Positions 15,905-24,413 of a stretch of DNA of 64,000 bases are shown one piece after another (the stretch's first letter is position 1; the number at the start of each line of letters is the position of its first letter). Location: the NCBI GenBank assembly GCA_903832005.1, contig CAIKZO010000123.1, positions 1 through 64,000 on the forward strand. The letters are read 5' to 3'. The translations under genes and the position numbers were made by a program. The notes beneath the pieces were generated by a model. That model searched no databases, was not told the origin of the DNA, and saw nothing but the letters and a program-made list of their open reading frames with translations. The DNA is from Enhydrobacter aerosaccus. GTDB lineage: Bacteria; Pseudomonadota; Alphaproteobacteria; Reyranellales; Reyranellaceae.

Positions 15905-17313
15905 CCGACGACCTGACGCAACTTTCCGCCGCCCGCCTGTCGCGCCTCTACGCCAAGGGCAAGCTTTCTCCCGTCGAGACGATGAAGGCGGTGCTGGCAC
16001 GCGTCGACAAGGTCAATCCGACGATCAACGCGCTCTGCGTCGTCGACACCGCCGCTGCACTAAAGGCCGCGCGCGCCTCGGAGAAGCGCTGGAAGAAAAA
16101 CGAGCCGCTCTCGCCGCTCGACGGCGTGCCGGTCTCGATCAAGGAGCTGATCCGCACCAAGGGCTGGCCCGCGCGCATGGCAAGCAAGCTCACCGATCCG
16201 GCGCCCGCCGATCGCGATGCGCCGGCGGTGGCGCGGCTGCGCGAGGCCGGCGCGATCCTGTTCGCGCAGAGCACCAGCTCCGAATTCGGCCACAAGGGCG
16301 TGACCGATTCGCCGCTGCATGGGCTGACGCGCAACCCCTGGAACATCGAACGCACGCCCGGCGGCTCGTCGGGTGGCGCGGGCGCCGCCGTCGCTTCGGG
16401 CATGGGCCCGATCGCGGTCGGCACCGACGGTGGCGGCTCGGTGCGCCTGCCCTCCAGCTTCAACGGGCTGGTCGGCCTCAAGGCCACCTACGGCCGCATA
16501 CCGGCCTGGCCGCCCGGCCTGAACGGCGATCTCGCCAACACCGGCCCGATGGCGCGTACCGTGCTCGACTGCGCGATGATGATGAACGTAATCGCCCGTC
16601 CCGATCCGCTCGATCCGACGCAGCTGCCGGCCGACCACACCGACTACGTGAAGAAGCTCTCGGGCAAGCTGAAGAAGCCGCGGGTCGCCTTCATCCTGCG
16701 CATGGGCGACCATCCGCTCGACATCGAGGTGGCCTCGCTCGTCACCAAGGCCGCACGCCAGTTCGAGAAGCTCGGCTGCACGGTCGAGGAGGCCTTGCCG
16801 CCGTATCCCTACGCCGACGCGAGCCGCATCTTCGTCACGCACTGGCTGACCAACGCGCAGCGCCTGCTGCAACTCTATCCCGAGAGCCGGCATGGCGAGT
16901 TCGATCCCAACCTGCTCGCCTCGGCCAAGGCAGGCGAACGCTACTCGCTGCAGGACACGATCACCGCCCACGCCCAACGCCGCGAGCTGGCGGTCGCCTG
17001 GAACGGCTTCTTCGAGAAATACGATTTCCTGCTGACGCCGATGATCGCGGTGCAGCCTTTCCCGGTGCTGAAGAACCTGCCGGACGGGCCCGACGGCAAG
17101 CCCAACCGGCAATGGTCACCCTATTCCTCGGTGTTCAACCTCACGCGCCATCCCGCGGCCTCGGTGCCTTGCGGCATCAGCCGCGAGCGCCTGCCGATCG
17201 GGCTGCAGATCGTGGCCGGCCACTACAAGGACGCGGCCGTCCTGAAAGCGGCCGCGCACTACACCGAAGCCAATCCCCTCCCCTTCCCGCGACTTCCGGA
17301 GAACAGGAAATGA
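15901..17313 (+). CDS. Amidase-signature hydrolase 1
   Basis: A 470-residue amidase-signature enzyme that cleaves a carboxylic amide to acid and ammonia or amine. The Ser-cisSer-Lys triad is visible: Lys81 in VSIKEL, Ser156 in the GGSSGG loop and Ser180 in TDGGGSVRLP. The start is an unusual TTG at 15901 that overlaps the preceding TGA (TTGA), giving a typical family N-terminus (TDDLTQLSAARL). It has no signal peptide. The ATGA overlap with the second amidase indicates a coupled operon. The substrate is unknown. Confidence 0.9.
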   Translation: MTDDLTQLSAARLSRLYAKGKLSPVETMKAVLARVDKVNPTINALCVVDTAAALKAARASEKRWKKNEPLSPLDGVPVSIKELIRTKGWPARMASKLTDPAPADRDAPAVARLREAGAILFAQSTSSEFGHKGVTDSPLHGLTRNPWNIERTPGGSSGGAGAAVASGMGPIAVGTDGGGSVRLPSSFNGLVGLKATYGRIPAWPPGLNGDLANTGPMARTVLDCAMMMNVIARPDPLDPTQLPADHTDYVKKLSGKLKKPRVAFILRMGDHPLDIEVASLVTKAARQFEKLGCTVEEALPPYPYADASRIFVTHWLTNAQRLLQLYPESRHGEFDPNLLASAKAGERYSLQDTITAHAQRRELAVAWNGFFEKYDFLLTPMIAVQPFPVLKNLPDGPDGKPNRQWSPYSSVFNLTRHPAASVPCGISRERLPIGLQIVAGHYKDAAVLKAAAHYTEANPLPFPRLPENRK

Positions 17314-18731
17314 CCGCCGATCTCGCGATGATGCCGGCCCACGAGCTGGTGAAACTCTTCAAGGCGCGCGAGGCCTCGCCCGTCGAAGCGACCAAGGCCG
17401 CGATCGCCCGCATCGAGGCGTTCAATCCCCAGCTCAACGCCTTCCAGCATCTCGACCCCGACGGAGCGTTGCGCGCGGCGCGCGCGTCCGAGAAGCGCTG
17501 GAAGAAGGGCGGCAAGCGCCTCAGCGACATCGACGGCGTGCCGATCACCATCAAGGACATGGTGCTGACCAAGGGCATGCCGACGCGCATGGGCAGCCTC
17601 GCTACCGACGAGAACGGCCCGTGGAACGTCGACTCGCCCGTGGCGCAGCGGCTGCGCGAGGCAGGCACCGTGCTGCTCGGCAAGACGACCTCGCCGGAAT
17701 ACGGCTGGAAGGGCGTCACCGATTCCAAGCTGTTCGGCGCCACCCACAATCCCTGGAAGATCGGCCGCACGTCGGGCGGTTCGTCGGGCGGCGGCGTTGC
17801 CGCCGAAGCCGTCGGCATGGGCAATCTCGCGATCGGCACCGACGGCGCGGGCTCGGTCCGCATCCCTTGCTCCTTCACCGGTCTCTTCGGATTGAAGCCG
17901 ACGCAGGGCCGCGTGCCGCTGTGGCCGCCCTCGGCGCAAGGCACGCTCTCGCACATCGGCCCGATGACCCGCACCGTGCGCGACGCCGCGATGATGATGA
18001 ACGTGATCGCGCGGTACGACGCGCGCGACGCCTACGCGCGGCCTGACGACGAGGAGAATTTCCTCAAGGGCTTCGACAAGGGCGTGAAGGGCCTGCGCAT
18101 CGCCTATTCGCCGAACCTGGGCTTCGTCGAGAAGGAAAAGATCGACCGTGACGTCGCCGTGGCGGTCGAGCAGGCGGTGAAGGTGTTCAAGACCCTGGGC
18201 GCCAAGGTGGTCGAGGATTCGCCCGACCTGCAAGGCCTCGATCCGCGCAAGATCCTGAACGCGCACTGGCAGTCGAACGTGGCGCTCTTGCTCAAGAGCT
18301 ACAGCGCCGAGAAACAGGAGTTGATGGATCCGGGCCTCATCAAGGCCGCCGGCGTCGGCGCCAACCTCGGCCAGGAAGCCGTCGTGACGGCGATCCACCA
18401 GCGCCAGACGCTGAGCGTGATCATGAACAACTTCATGGCCAAGTACGACCTGCTGCTGACGCCCACCATGCCGGTGACGGCGTTCGCCGTGAACGAGCCC
18501 GCGGCCTGGGGCGGCGACGGCGTCGACATCGGCTGGACGCCCTTCACGCTCACCTTCAACCTCACGCGCCAGCCGGCGGCGACCATTCCCTGCGGCCTCG
18601 ACCGCGAGGGAATGCCGATCGGACTGCAGATCGTCGCGGCCCATGCGCGCGATGCCCTGATCCTCCGCGCGGCGGCTGCGTATGAAAGGGTACGGCCGAT
18701 ACCGGCGCCGCCTCTGGCGCACCAGGTTTGA
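17310..18731 (+). CDS. Amidase-signature hydrolase 2
   Basis: A 473-residue paralogue of the preceding amidase. The triad is intact: Lys82 in ITIKDM, Ser158 in GGSSGGG and Ser182 in TDGAGSVRIP. Both proteins carry a nearly identical ARASEKRWKK stretch near residue 60, which suggests tandem duplication followed by divergence in the substrate pocket. The ATG at 17310 overlaps the first amidase stop; an in-frame upstream start inside amidase 1 is rejected. It may act on a different amide in the same pathway. Confidence 0.9.
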   Translation: MTADLAMMPAHELVKLFKAREASPVEATKAAIARIEAFNPQLNAFQHLDPDGALRAARASEKRWKKGGKRLSDIDGVPITIKDMVLTKGMPTRMGSLATDENGPWNVDSPVAQRLREAGTVLLGKTTSPEYGWKGVTDSKLFGATHNPWKIGRTSGGSSGGGVAAEAVGMGNLAIGTDGAGSVRIPCSFTGLFGLKPTQGRVPLWPPSAQGTLSHIGPMTRTVRDAAMMMNVIARYDARDAYARPDDEENFLKGFDKGVKGLRIAYSPNLGFVEKEKIDRDVAVAVEQAVKVFKTLGAKVVEDSPDLQGLDPRKILNAHWQSNVALLLKSYSAEKQELMDPGLIKAAGVGANLGQEAVVTAIHQRQTLSVIMNNFMAKYDLLLTPTMPVTAFAVNEPAAWGGDGVDIGWTPFTLTFNLTRQPAATIPCGLDREGMPIGLQIVAAHARDALILRAAAAYERVRPIPAPPLAHQV

Positions 18732-18738
18732 GGTGTAA

Positions 18739-19239
18739 ATGCTGTTCAATCTCTACGTCATCGATGCGGTGATGGTGCTGTCCGCGCTCTTCAGCGCGAT
18801 CAGCGCCTTCGCCGAGTGCCGCCCCGTGCCGATCCCGCGGTGGCGCCTGCTGATGCCCGGCGCGTTCGCCCTGCTGGCGACGATCCTCGTGCTGGCCTTT
18901 CCCGTCCCGAGCGACCTGATGGACGCCGAGTTCTGGACGGTGCTCACGGTCTCCGTTTTGGTCGGCGTCGCCCGCGGCAGCTTCATCGCCATGGCGTCCG
19001 ATCACTACTGGCGGCTGGTACGCCTCGAACGCGGGCTCGACGCCTTCGTGGCCGCCGTGGGGTTGGTCCTCGTCGGGATCGTGCAATTCGCCATCGAGGT
19101 CACGACCCGTGCGGAGAACTACGTCGAGACGACGTTCGAGTTCATCATGTCTGTGATCGCGGGCTACCTGCTCGGCCGCTCGATCGCCTCCTGGTTCCGC
19201 GCTCGCGCCCTGCATCATCACGATCTCAAGGAAGTGTAG
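18739..19239 (+). CDS. Hypothetical membrane protein, 166 aa
   Basis: A 166-residue protein with about four or five hydrophobic segments, beginning MLFNLYVIDAVMVLSALF and ending with a cytoplasmic-looking RARALHHHDLKEV tail. No family motif is recognised. It follows the amidase 2 stop by seven bases, so it is likely in the same transcript. It could be a small inner-membrane partner, but this is only an inference from position. Confidence 0.7.
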   Translation: MLFNLYVIDAVMVLSALFSAISAFAECRPVPIPRWRLLMPGAFALLATILVLAFPVPSDLMDAEFWTVLTVSVLVGVARGSFIAMASDHYWRLVRLERGLDAFVAAVGLVLVGIVQFAIEVTTRAENYVETTFEFIMSVIAGYLLGRSIASWFRARALHHHDLKEV

Positions 19240-19288
19240 GAAAGACGTTCCCTGCTGCGATATGATCGCAGGCAAAAGGGAGAACGCC

Positions 19289-20722
19289 GTGACGCGATAC
19301 GCGATTGCGATCCTTAGTCTGCTGGCGACGACGGCAGTTGCCTCCGCCCAACAGCAGAAGATCGGCGCCCCGCCCGAAGCCTCGAACATGAAGCTGGTCG
19401 GCACAGACGATTTGCAGGCGCGCTCGGCCTATCAGCCCACGATCCATCACCAGGGCGACCGCTGGATCGCCTATATCGGCCATCATGGCGGCACCGACGA
19501 GGTGCCCGATCCAGTCAATCCCATGACCGGCAAGGCCGAGCACAACGGCACCTCGATCGTCGACGTCACCGATCCCGCGCATCCGAAATACCTGCGCCAC
19601 ATCCCGGGCCAGGCCGGCAAATACGAAGGCGGCGGCGCGCAGATGGTGCGCGTGTGCGACGGCAAGGGACTGCCGCACGGCGACCCCAACGCGGTCTACA
19701 TGCTTCGCACCTTCGGCAGCGAAGCGCACGAGATCTGGAACACCGCCGATCCGGCCAACCCCGTGCTGGTGACGCGCCTCGACGGGCTGAAGGACACGCA
19801 CAAGAGCTGGTGGGAGTGCGACACCGGCATCGCCTACCTCGTCTCCGGCGCGCCCGACTGGCGGGTGCGGCGCATGACGCAGATCTACGACCTCTCCGAT
19901 CCCGCGCATCCGAAGAAAATCCGCGACTTCGGCCTGCCCGGCCAGGAACCCGGCGCCACCGGCGCCGTGCCGACCGAACTGCACGGGCCGATCTCGACCG
20001 GTCCCGCCGGCAACCGCGTCTATTTCGGCTACGGCACCGACAAAGGGGGCACGCTCCAGATCGTGGATCGCGAGAAGCTGCTGAAGGGTCCGGCTGCGCC
20101 AACGCCGGAGAACCTGCGCGCGCCTGAGATCGCGCGGCTCGATATGTCGGGCTGGAACGGCGCGCACACGACCTTCCCAATGCTGCAGATGCCGGTCGCG
20201 CAGTTCGCCAAGGACAAGGACGGCGCCAAACGCGACATGATCATGATCGTCGACGAGGCGATCCTGAACGAATGCACCGAGGCGCGGCAGATGGTCTGGT
20301 TCGCCGACGTCTCGACCGAGAAGCGGCCGATGATCGTGTCGAGCTACACCGCCGACGAGGCGAGCGGCAATTTCTGCCAGCGCGGCGGCCGCTTCGGCTC
20401 GCACTCCTCCAGCGAGAGCATGGATCCGGTCTTCTACAAGAAGATGACCTTCATAGCCTTCTTCAACGCCGGCGTCCGCGCCGTCGACATACGCGATCCC
20501 TATCACCCGACAGAAGTGGGCTACTTCATCCCGTCGATCACCGACAAGACTGATAAGCGCTGCCTCATGGTCGACGGCAAGGAGCGCTGCAAGACCGCCA
20601 TCCAGACCAACAATGTCGAGACTGATGCCCGCGGCTACATCTACATTGTCGATCGCGCCAACACCGGGCTGCACATCCTCGAGCTCACTGGTGTCGCGCG
20701 CCAGACCGCCGGCCTGCCCTAG
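19289..20722 (+). CDS. Exported LVIVD-repeat (beta-propeller) protein
   Basis: A 477-residue secreted protein with a signal peptide (TRYAIAILSLL... ending ASAQ) and several LVIVD-type repeats. Typical units are SIVDVTDPAHPKYLRHI, IYDLSDPAHPKKIRDFG and VDIRDPYHPTEVGYF, which usually build a beta-propeller on the cell surface or in the periplasm. The GTG at 19289 has AAAGGGAGAA before it and gives a clean signal peptide, so it is preferred to the ATG at 19262. The function of such proteins is not established. The following gene starts three bases after the stop. Confidence 0.78.
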   Translation: MTRYAIAILSLLATTAVASAQQQKIGAPPEASNMKLVGTDDLQARSAYQPTIHHQGDRWIAYIGHHGGTDEVPDPVNPMTGKAEHNGTSIVDVTDPAHPKYLRHIPGQAGKYEGGGAQMVRVCDGKGLPHGDPNAVYMLRTFGSEAHEIWNTADPANPVLVTRLDGLKDTHKSWWECDTGIAYLVSGAPDWRVRRMTQIYDLSDPAHPKKIRDFGLPGQEPGATGAVPTELHGPISTGPAGNRVYFGYGTDKGGTLQIVDREKLLKGPAAPTPENLRAPEIARLDMSGWNGAHTTFPMLQMPVAQFAKDKDGAKRDMIMIVDEAILNECTEARQMVWFADVSTEKRPMIVSSYTADEASGNFCQRGGRFGSHSSSESMDPVFYKKMTFIAFFNAGVRAVDIRDPYHPTEVGYFIPSITDKTDKRCLMVDGKERCKTAIQTNNVETDARGYIYIVDRANTGLHILELTGVARQTAGLP

Positions 20723-20725
20723 GCA

Positions 20726-21274
20726 ATGCTGAAGCAGCGCACCCTCATCTACGCGCTGCTGGCGGCCACGCTCGTTGTCGGCCTCGCGGGATTTTCGTCG
20801 TTTGCCCACTGGTACAAGGGCTGGATGGACGAATGGGGACCGGGCTGGCACGCGACGGCCTGGCCGTTCCTGCGCGACGGCTTCCCGCCCGGCCGCGCCT
20901 GGCGCAACGGCGACGTCACGGTCTATGTGCGGCCCAAGCTCGGCTTCTGCGCCAACTGCGACACCGGCGTGGTCGACGATTCCGAGGTCGACCAGGTGAC
21001 CGACGTCGACCTGCTCGACGAGAAGTTCACGCCGGTGCAGGACGGCCGCCGTATCCGCATCACCGACCTGTTCGGCCGCGCGCGGCTCTACAACATCGCC
21101 ACCAAGGACGGCACACGCACCGCCGAAGGCATCGCCGTCAATTACAAATGCGACCTCGTGGTGGCGTTGATCGTCGGCAAGCTCGACGATCCCGCCGTCG
21201 CCAAGGAAGCACACGCGTTCATCGAGTCGAACACCGTGCAGGTCTGGCTGAACCAGCTTCTCGACGGACGTTAG
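20726..21274 (+). CDS. Signal-anchored hypothetical protein, 182 aa
   Basis: A 182-residue protein with an N-terminal membrane anchor (residues about 7-27) and a soluble remainder probably in the periplasm. A CANC pair lies at about residue 75 in KLGFCANCDTGVV, reminiscent of a redox or metal-binding site, and a further Cys occurs in NYKCDLVV. It starts three bases after the LVIVD gene and is likely co-expressed with it. Its stop overlaps the MetE-like gene stop by four bases (TTAG). Function unknown. Confidence 0.7.
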   Translation: MLKQRTLIYALLAATLVVGLAGFSSFAHWYKGWMDEWGPGWHATAWPFLRDGFPPGRAWRNGDVTVYVRPKLGFCANCDTGVVDDSEVDQVTDVDLLDEKFTPVQDGRRIRITDLFGRARLYNIATKDGTRTAEGIAVNYKCDLVVALIVGKLDDPAVAKEAHAFIESNTVQVWLNQLLDGR

Positions 21275-22377
21275 CCCCAGACTTCCTTCGCCACCTCGAC
21301 GCAGCGCGCGAGCTTGGCCCATTGCTCCTCCTCGGCCAGCACATTGCCCTCTTCGGTCGAGGCGAAGCCGCATTGGGGCGAGAGGCAGAGCTGGTCGAGC
21401 GGAGCGAACTTCGCGGCCTCCTCGATGCGGCGCTTGAGCTGGTCCTTGCTCTCGAGCGCGCCGGTCTTCGACGTCATCACGCCCAGCACGACCTGCTTGT
21501 TCTTCGGCAGGAAGCGTAACGGCTCGAAGCCGCCGGCGCGGTCGCTGTCGTACTCCATGAAATAGGCGTCGACGTTCATCTTGTTGAACAGGATGTCGGC
21601 CACGCGCTCATAGCTACCCTGCGCCATCCAGGTGGAGCGGAAGTTGCCGCGGCAGAGATGCATGGAGATCGTCATGCCTGGCGTGCGGCCCGCGCAGGCC
21701 GCGTTCACCAGGTCGGCGTAGACGTGCAGCAGCTTCTCGGGATCGTCGCCACGGTCGCGCAGCATCTGGCGCTGCTGCTCGTCGCAGAGATAGGCCACGA
21801 AGACTTCGTCCAACTGGAGATAGGTGCAGCCCGCCTCGCCAAAGGCGCGCACGGCCTTGGTGTAGGCCGCACCGAGATCGGCGAAGAACGGCTCCATCGT
21901 CGGATAGGCGGATGATTCGATCGCCTTGCGCCCGCCGCGGAAATGCAGCGCCGTCGGCGACGGGATCGTCATCTTCGGCACAGCCTTGGCGATCGACTTC
22001 AGGAACCGGAAATGCTCGATCATCGGATGCGTGGCCGGAAAATCGATCTTGCCGTGGACGTGCAACCCTTCGGCCTTGGTCTCCGTGCCCTTGAACTGCA
22101 GCCCCTGGGTCACGCTGACCAGCTCGACGCCCTCGAGATGCTTCAGGAAGTCGTAGTGCCACCATGAGCGCCGGAACTCGCCGTCGGTCACCGCCTGAAG
22201 GCCGATCGCTTCCTGCTTGCCGACGAGCTTCGTGATCTCCGCGTCCTCGACGGCTTTCAGGTGAGCGGCCGTGATTTCGCCCGCCAGCAGCTGCGTGCGC
22301 GCCTGCTTCACTGGCGCCGAGCGCAGGAGGCTGCCGACTTGATCTGCCCGGAATGGCGGCTTGGTCCGTTGCGTCAT
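21271..22377 (-). CDS. MetE-like cobalamin-independent methionine synthase-family protein
   Basis: A 368-residue protein matching the C-terminal catalytic domain of MetE and its short relatives (methylcobamide/epoxyalkane:thiol transferases). Zinc-ligand motifs are seen in ISMHLCRGN and CLSPQCGFAS, and the family start FRADQVGSLLR is present. Full MetE is about twice as long, so this is a stand-alone core enzyme that probably transfers an alkyl group to or from a thiol. The ATG at 22377 overlaps the Rieske oxygenase stop (ATGA), so the two are co-translated. The substrate is unknown and may be linked to the oxygenase. Confidence 0.85.
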   Translation of the reverse strand: MTQRTKPPFRADQVGSLLRSAPVKQARTQLLAGEITAAHLKAVEDAEITKLVGKQEAIGLQAVTDGEFRRSWWHYDFLKHLEGVELVSVTQGLQFKGTETKAEGLHVHGKIDFPATHPMIEHFRFLKSIAKAVPKMTIPSPTALHFRGGRKAIESSAYPTMEPFFADLGAAYTKAVRAFGEAGCTYLQLDEVFVAYLCDEQQRQMLRDRGDDPEKLLHVYADLVNAACAGRTPGMTISMHLCRGNFRSTWMAQGSYERVADILFNKMNVDAYFMEYDSDRAGGFEPLRFLPKNKQVVLGVMTSKTGALESKDQLKRRIEEAAKFAPLDQLCLSPQCGFASTEEGNVLAEEEQWAKLARCVEVAKEVWG

Positions 22378-23531
22378 GCCGGCACTCCCAGCGCGTTGCG
22401 AATCGAGGAATGGAAGTGCACCAGCGACGGCTCGTTGCGGCCGTAGATCACTTCCTGCGTGGCGCCAGACTCGAAGCCGATCTGCATGCGCTCGCCCAGC
22501 GGGAAATCCTCCTCCATCACCGTGCGGATGGCGATCTCGCGGTTCTTCTCCCAATAGGAATCGGGTCGCGTCGTGCCCGCCGGCCGGTAGATCGTCATCT
22601 CCACATCGCAGTGGCTCGGATCGTCGCGGCCCGGAAAAGCCCGCCAGATCTCGATATGGTCGACCTGCCAGATCACGATGGTGTTGGGGAACAGCTGGTA
22701 GACCGCAATGACGTGCGACTTGAAGCGGCGTTCGCTCTCGTCGGCCGCACGCGCCGTCTCGATGGTGGTGCGCGGCACGCACATCCGACCGTGCGGGCCC
22801 GCCCCGTCGAAGGTGCCGCAATTGCCGATGAAGTACGGGCCGATGGTTTTCCGGTGCAGATGCGGGATGTGATAGCCCTCGAGGAACGTGTCGATGGCGA
22901 ACTTCCAGTTGATGCGCGGCTTCACCCAATCGCTGGAGAACAGCGGATAGGTCTCGAGCTCGAGCGCATCGAAATCTGCTGCCAGCGCGCCGAGGCCGGC
23001 ATCGACATCGAGTTCGAGACTCTCGCCGGCTTGCGCAGGCTTGGGCCGCACGAACAGCATGCCGTGCCGCTCCGCCGCCGGCAGCCGCACCAACCCATGC
23101 GCCGCGAGATCGATACCGGCAAAACCCACTTTGTCGGTCGTGCCCAGAAGCTTGCCCGTCAGGTCGTAGGTCCAGCCATGATAAGGACAGGTGAAGGCGC
23201 GCGCATGGCCGCAACCTTCGGCGATGGGTGCGGCGCGATGGCGGCAGATATTGGCGAAGGCCATGACCTTGCCTTCGGCCGTGCGTGTCATCAGCACCGG
23301 CATGCCGGCCACGTCTTCCGTCAGATAATCGCCGGGCTTGGGCAGTCGCGTCGACAGGCCCATGAAGATCGGCTGGTCGCGGAACAGTTTCTCGCGCTCG
23401 AGCGCAGCACGCTCGCGGCAGGAATAGTTGACCACCTTGTTGCGGAACATCGCCTCCGCCAGGTCGGTCGTGCGGGCCTCGATATGGCCCAGCAGCCGCC
23501 TCCCGACGGCCAGTTCTTCTTGTCGTTCCAT
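22374..23531 (-). CDS. Rieske non-haem iron oxygenase alpha subunit
   Basis: A 385-residue ring-hydroxylating-type oxygenase. The Rieske [2Fe-2S] ligands are Cys96 and His98 (CRH) and Cys115 and His118 (CPYH). The mononuclear iron site is in DTFLEGYHIPHLH (about residues 214-226). Such enzymes hydroxylate or demethylate aromatic or quaternary-amine substrates with NAD(P)H-derived electrons. No reductase or beta-subunit gene is adjacent, so electrons come from a partner encoded elsewhere. It lies between gluQ (9-base gap) and the MetE-like gene, which could accept a methyl group. Confidence 0.9.
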   Translation of the reverse strand: MERQEELAVGRRLLGHIEARTTDLAEAMFRNKVVNYSCRERAALEREKLFRDQPIFMGLSTRLPKPGDYLTEDVAGMPVLMTRTAEGKVMAFANICRHRAAPIAEGCGHARAFTCPYHGWTYDLTGKLLGTTDKVGFAGIDLAAHGLVRLPAAERHGMLFVRPKPAQAGESLELDVDAGLGALAADFDALELETYPLFSSDWVKPRINWKFAIDTFLEGYHIPHLHRKTIGPYFIGNCGTFDGAGPHGRMCVPRTTIETARAADESERRFKSHVIAVYQLFPNTIVIWQVDHIEIWRAFPGRDDPSHCDVEMTIYRPAGTTRPDSYWEKNREIAIRTVMEEDFPLGERMQIGFESGATQEVIYGRNEPSLVHFHSSIRNALGVPA

Positions 23532-23540
23532 GGTCGAAGC

Positions 23541-24368
23541 TTAGTCCTTCGGCAGCAGGCTGAAAACATCCTCCGGCGAGCGGCCGCCGTCCCGTAGCGA
23601 CTTGATGGTGAGCGACCGGTCGCGCTTGGCCAGGCGCTTACCGTCGGGCGCGGTCAGCAACCGGTGATGGGCATAGAGCGGCGTGGCGTAGTCCAGCAGC
23701 TTCTGCAGCAGCACATGGACGTGCGTCGAGGGCAGCAGGTCCTCACCGCGCGTCACCAGGGTGATGCCCTGTAGATGGTCGTCGTGCGTCACCGAGAGGT
23801 GGTAGCTGGTCGGCGTGTCCTTGCGCGCCAGCACGACATCGCCGAACAGCAGCGGCTCGCCCTCGATGCGGCCCCTCTTCTCGTCGGTGAAGGAATAGGG
23901 CCCCGCCTCGACTGCCGCCTTGGCTGCGTCGAGCCGCAGGCAATGCTCGACACCGGCGGCCAGGCGGTCGCGGCGCTCCTGGGGTGACAGATGCCGGCAG
24001 GTGCCGGGATAAAGCGGTCCGTCCGGGCCGTGCGGCGCGCCGGCCGAAGCGGCAATGTCGGACCGCGTGCAGAAGCAGGGATAGATGAGGCCCCGCGCGT
24101 CGAGCCTGTCGAGCACCCTGCCGTACTCGGCGAAGTGCTCGGACTGTTGCCGCACCGCACCATCCCAGGTGAGACCGAGCCAGGTGAGGTCGGCCAGGAT
24201 CGCCGTCTCGAATTCCCGCTTGCTGCGGCGGATATCGACGTCCTCGATGCGCAGCAGGAAGGTCCCGCCGACATCGCGCGCCCGGTGCCAGCACACCCGA
24301 GCCGAATAGGCCGAGCCGAGATGCAGCTCGCCCGTCGGGCTGGGGGCAAATCGGGTCACGGTCGTCAT
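23541..24368 (-). CDS. gluQ: Glutamyl-Q tRNA(Asp) synthetase
   Basis: A 275-residue truncated glutamyl-tRNA synthetase paralogue that attaches glutamate to queuosine in tRNA(Asp). The class I signatures are HLGSA (HIGH-type, near residue 16) and KRLAKRD (KMSKS-type, near the C-terminus). A zinc-site CFC followed by a further Cys in YPGTC is present. The protein lacks the anticodon-binding half, as expected for GluQ. It is first in the minus-strand run with the oxygenase genes and is divergent from the glycosylase gene 45 bases away. Confidence 0.93.
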   Translation of the reverse strand: MTTVTRFAPSPTGELHLGSAYSARVCWHRARDVGGTFLLRIEDVDIRRSKREFETAILADLTWLGLTWDGAVRQQSEHFAEYGRVLDRLDARGLIYPCFCTRSDIAASAGAPHGPDGPLYPGTCRHLSPQERRDRLAAGVEHCLRLDAAKAAVEAGPYSFTDEKRGRIEGEPLLFGDVVLARKDTPTSYHLSVTHDDHLQGITLVTRGEDLLPSTHVHVLLQKLLDYATPLYAHHRLLTAPDGKRLAKRDRSLTIKSLRDGGRSPEDVFSLLPKD

Positions 24369-24413
24369 CTTCCGACGTTACAGCGGGTTCGACGGGCGTG
24401 CTATGCCGGGCGG

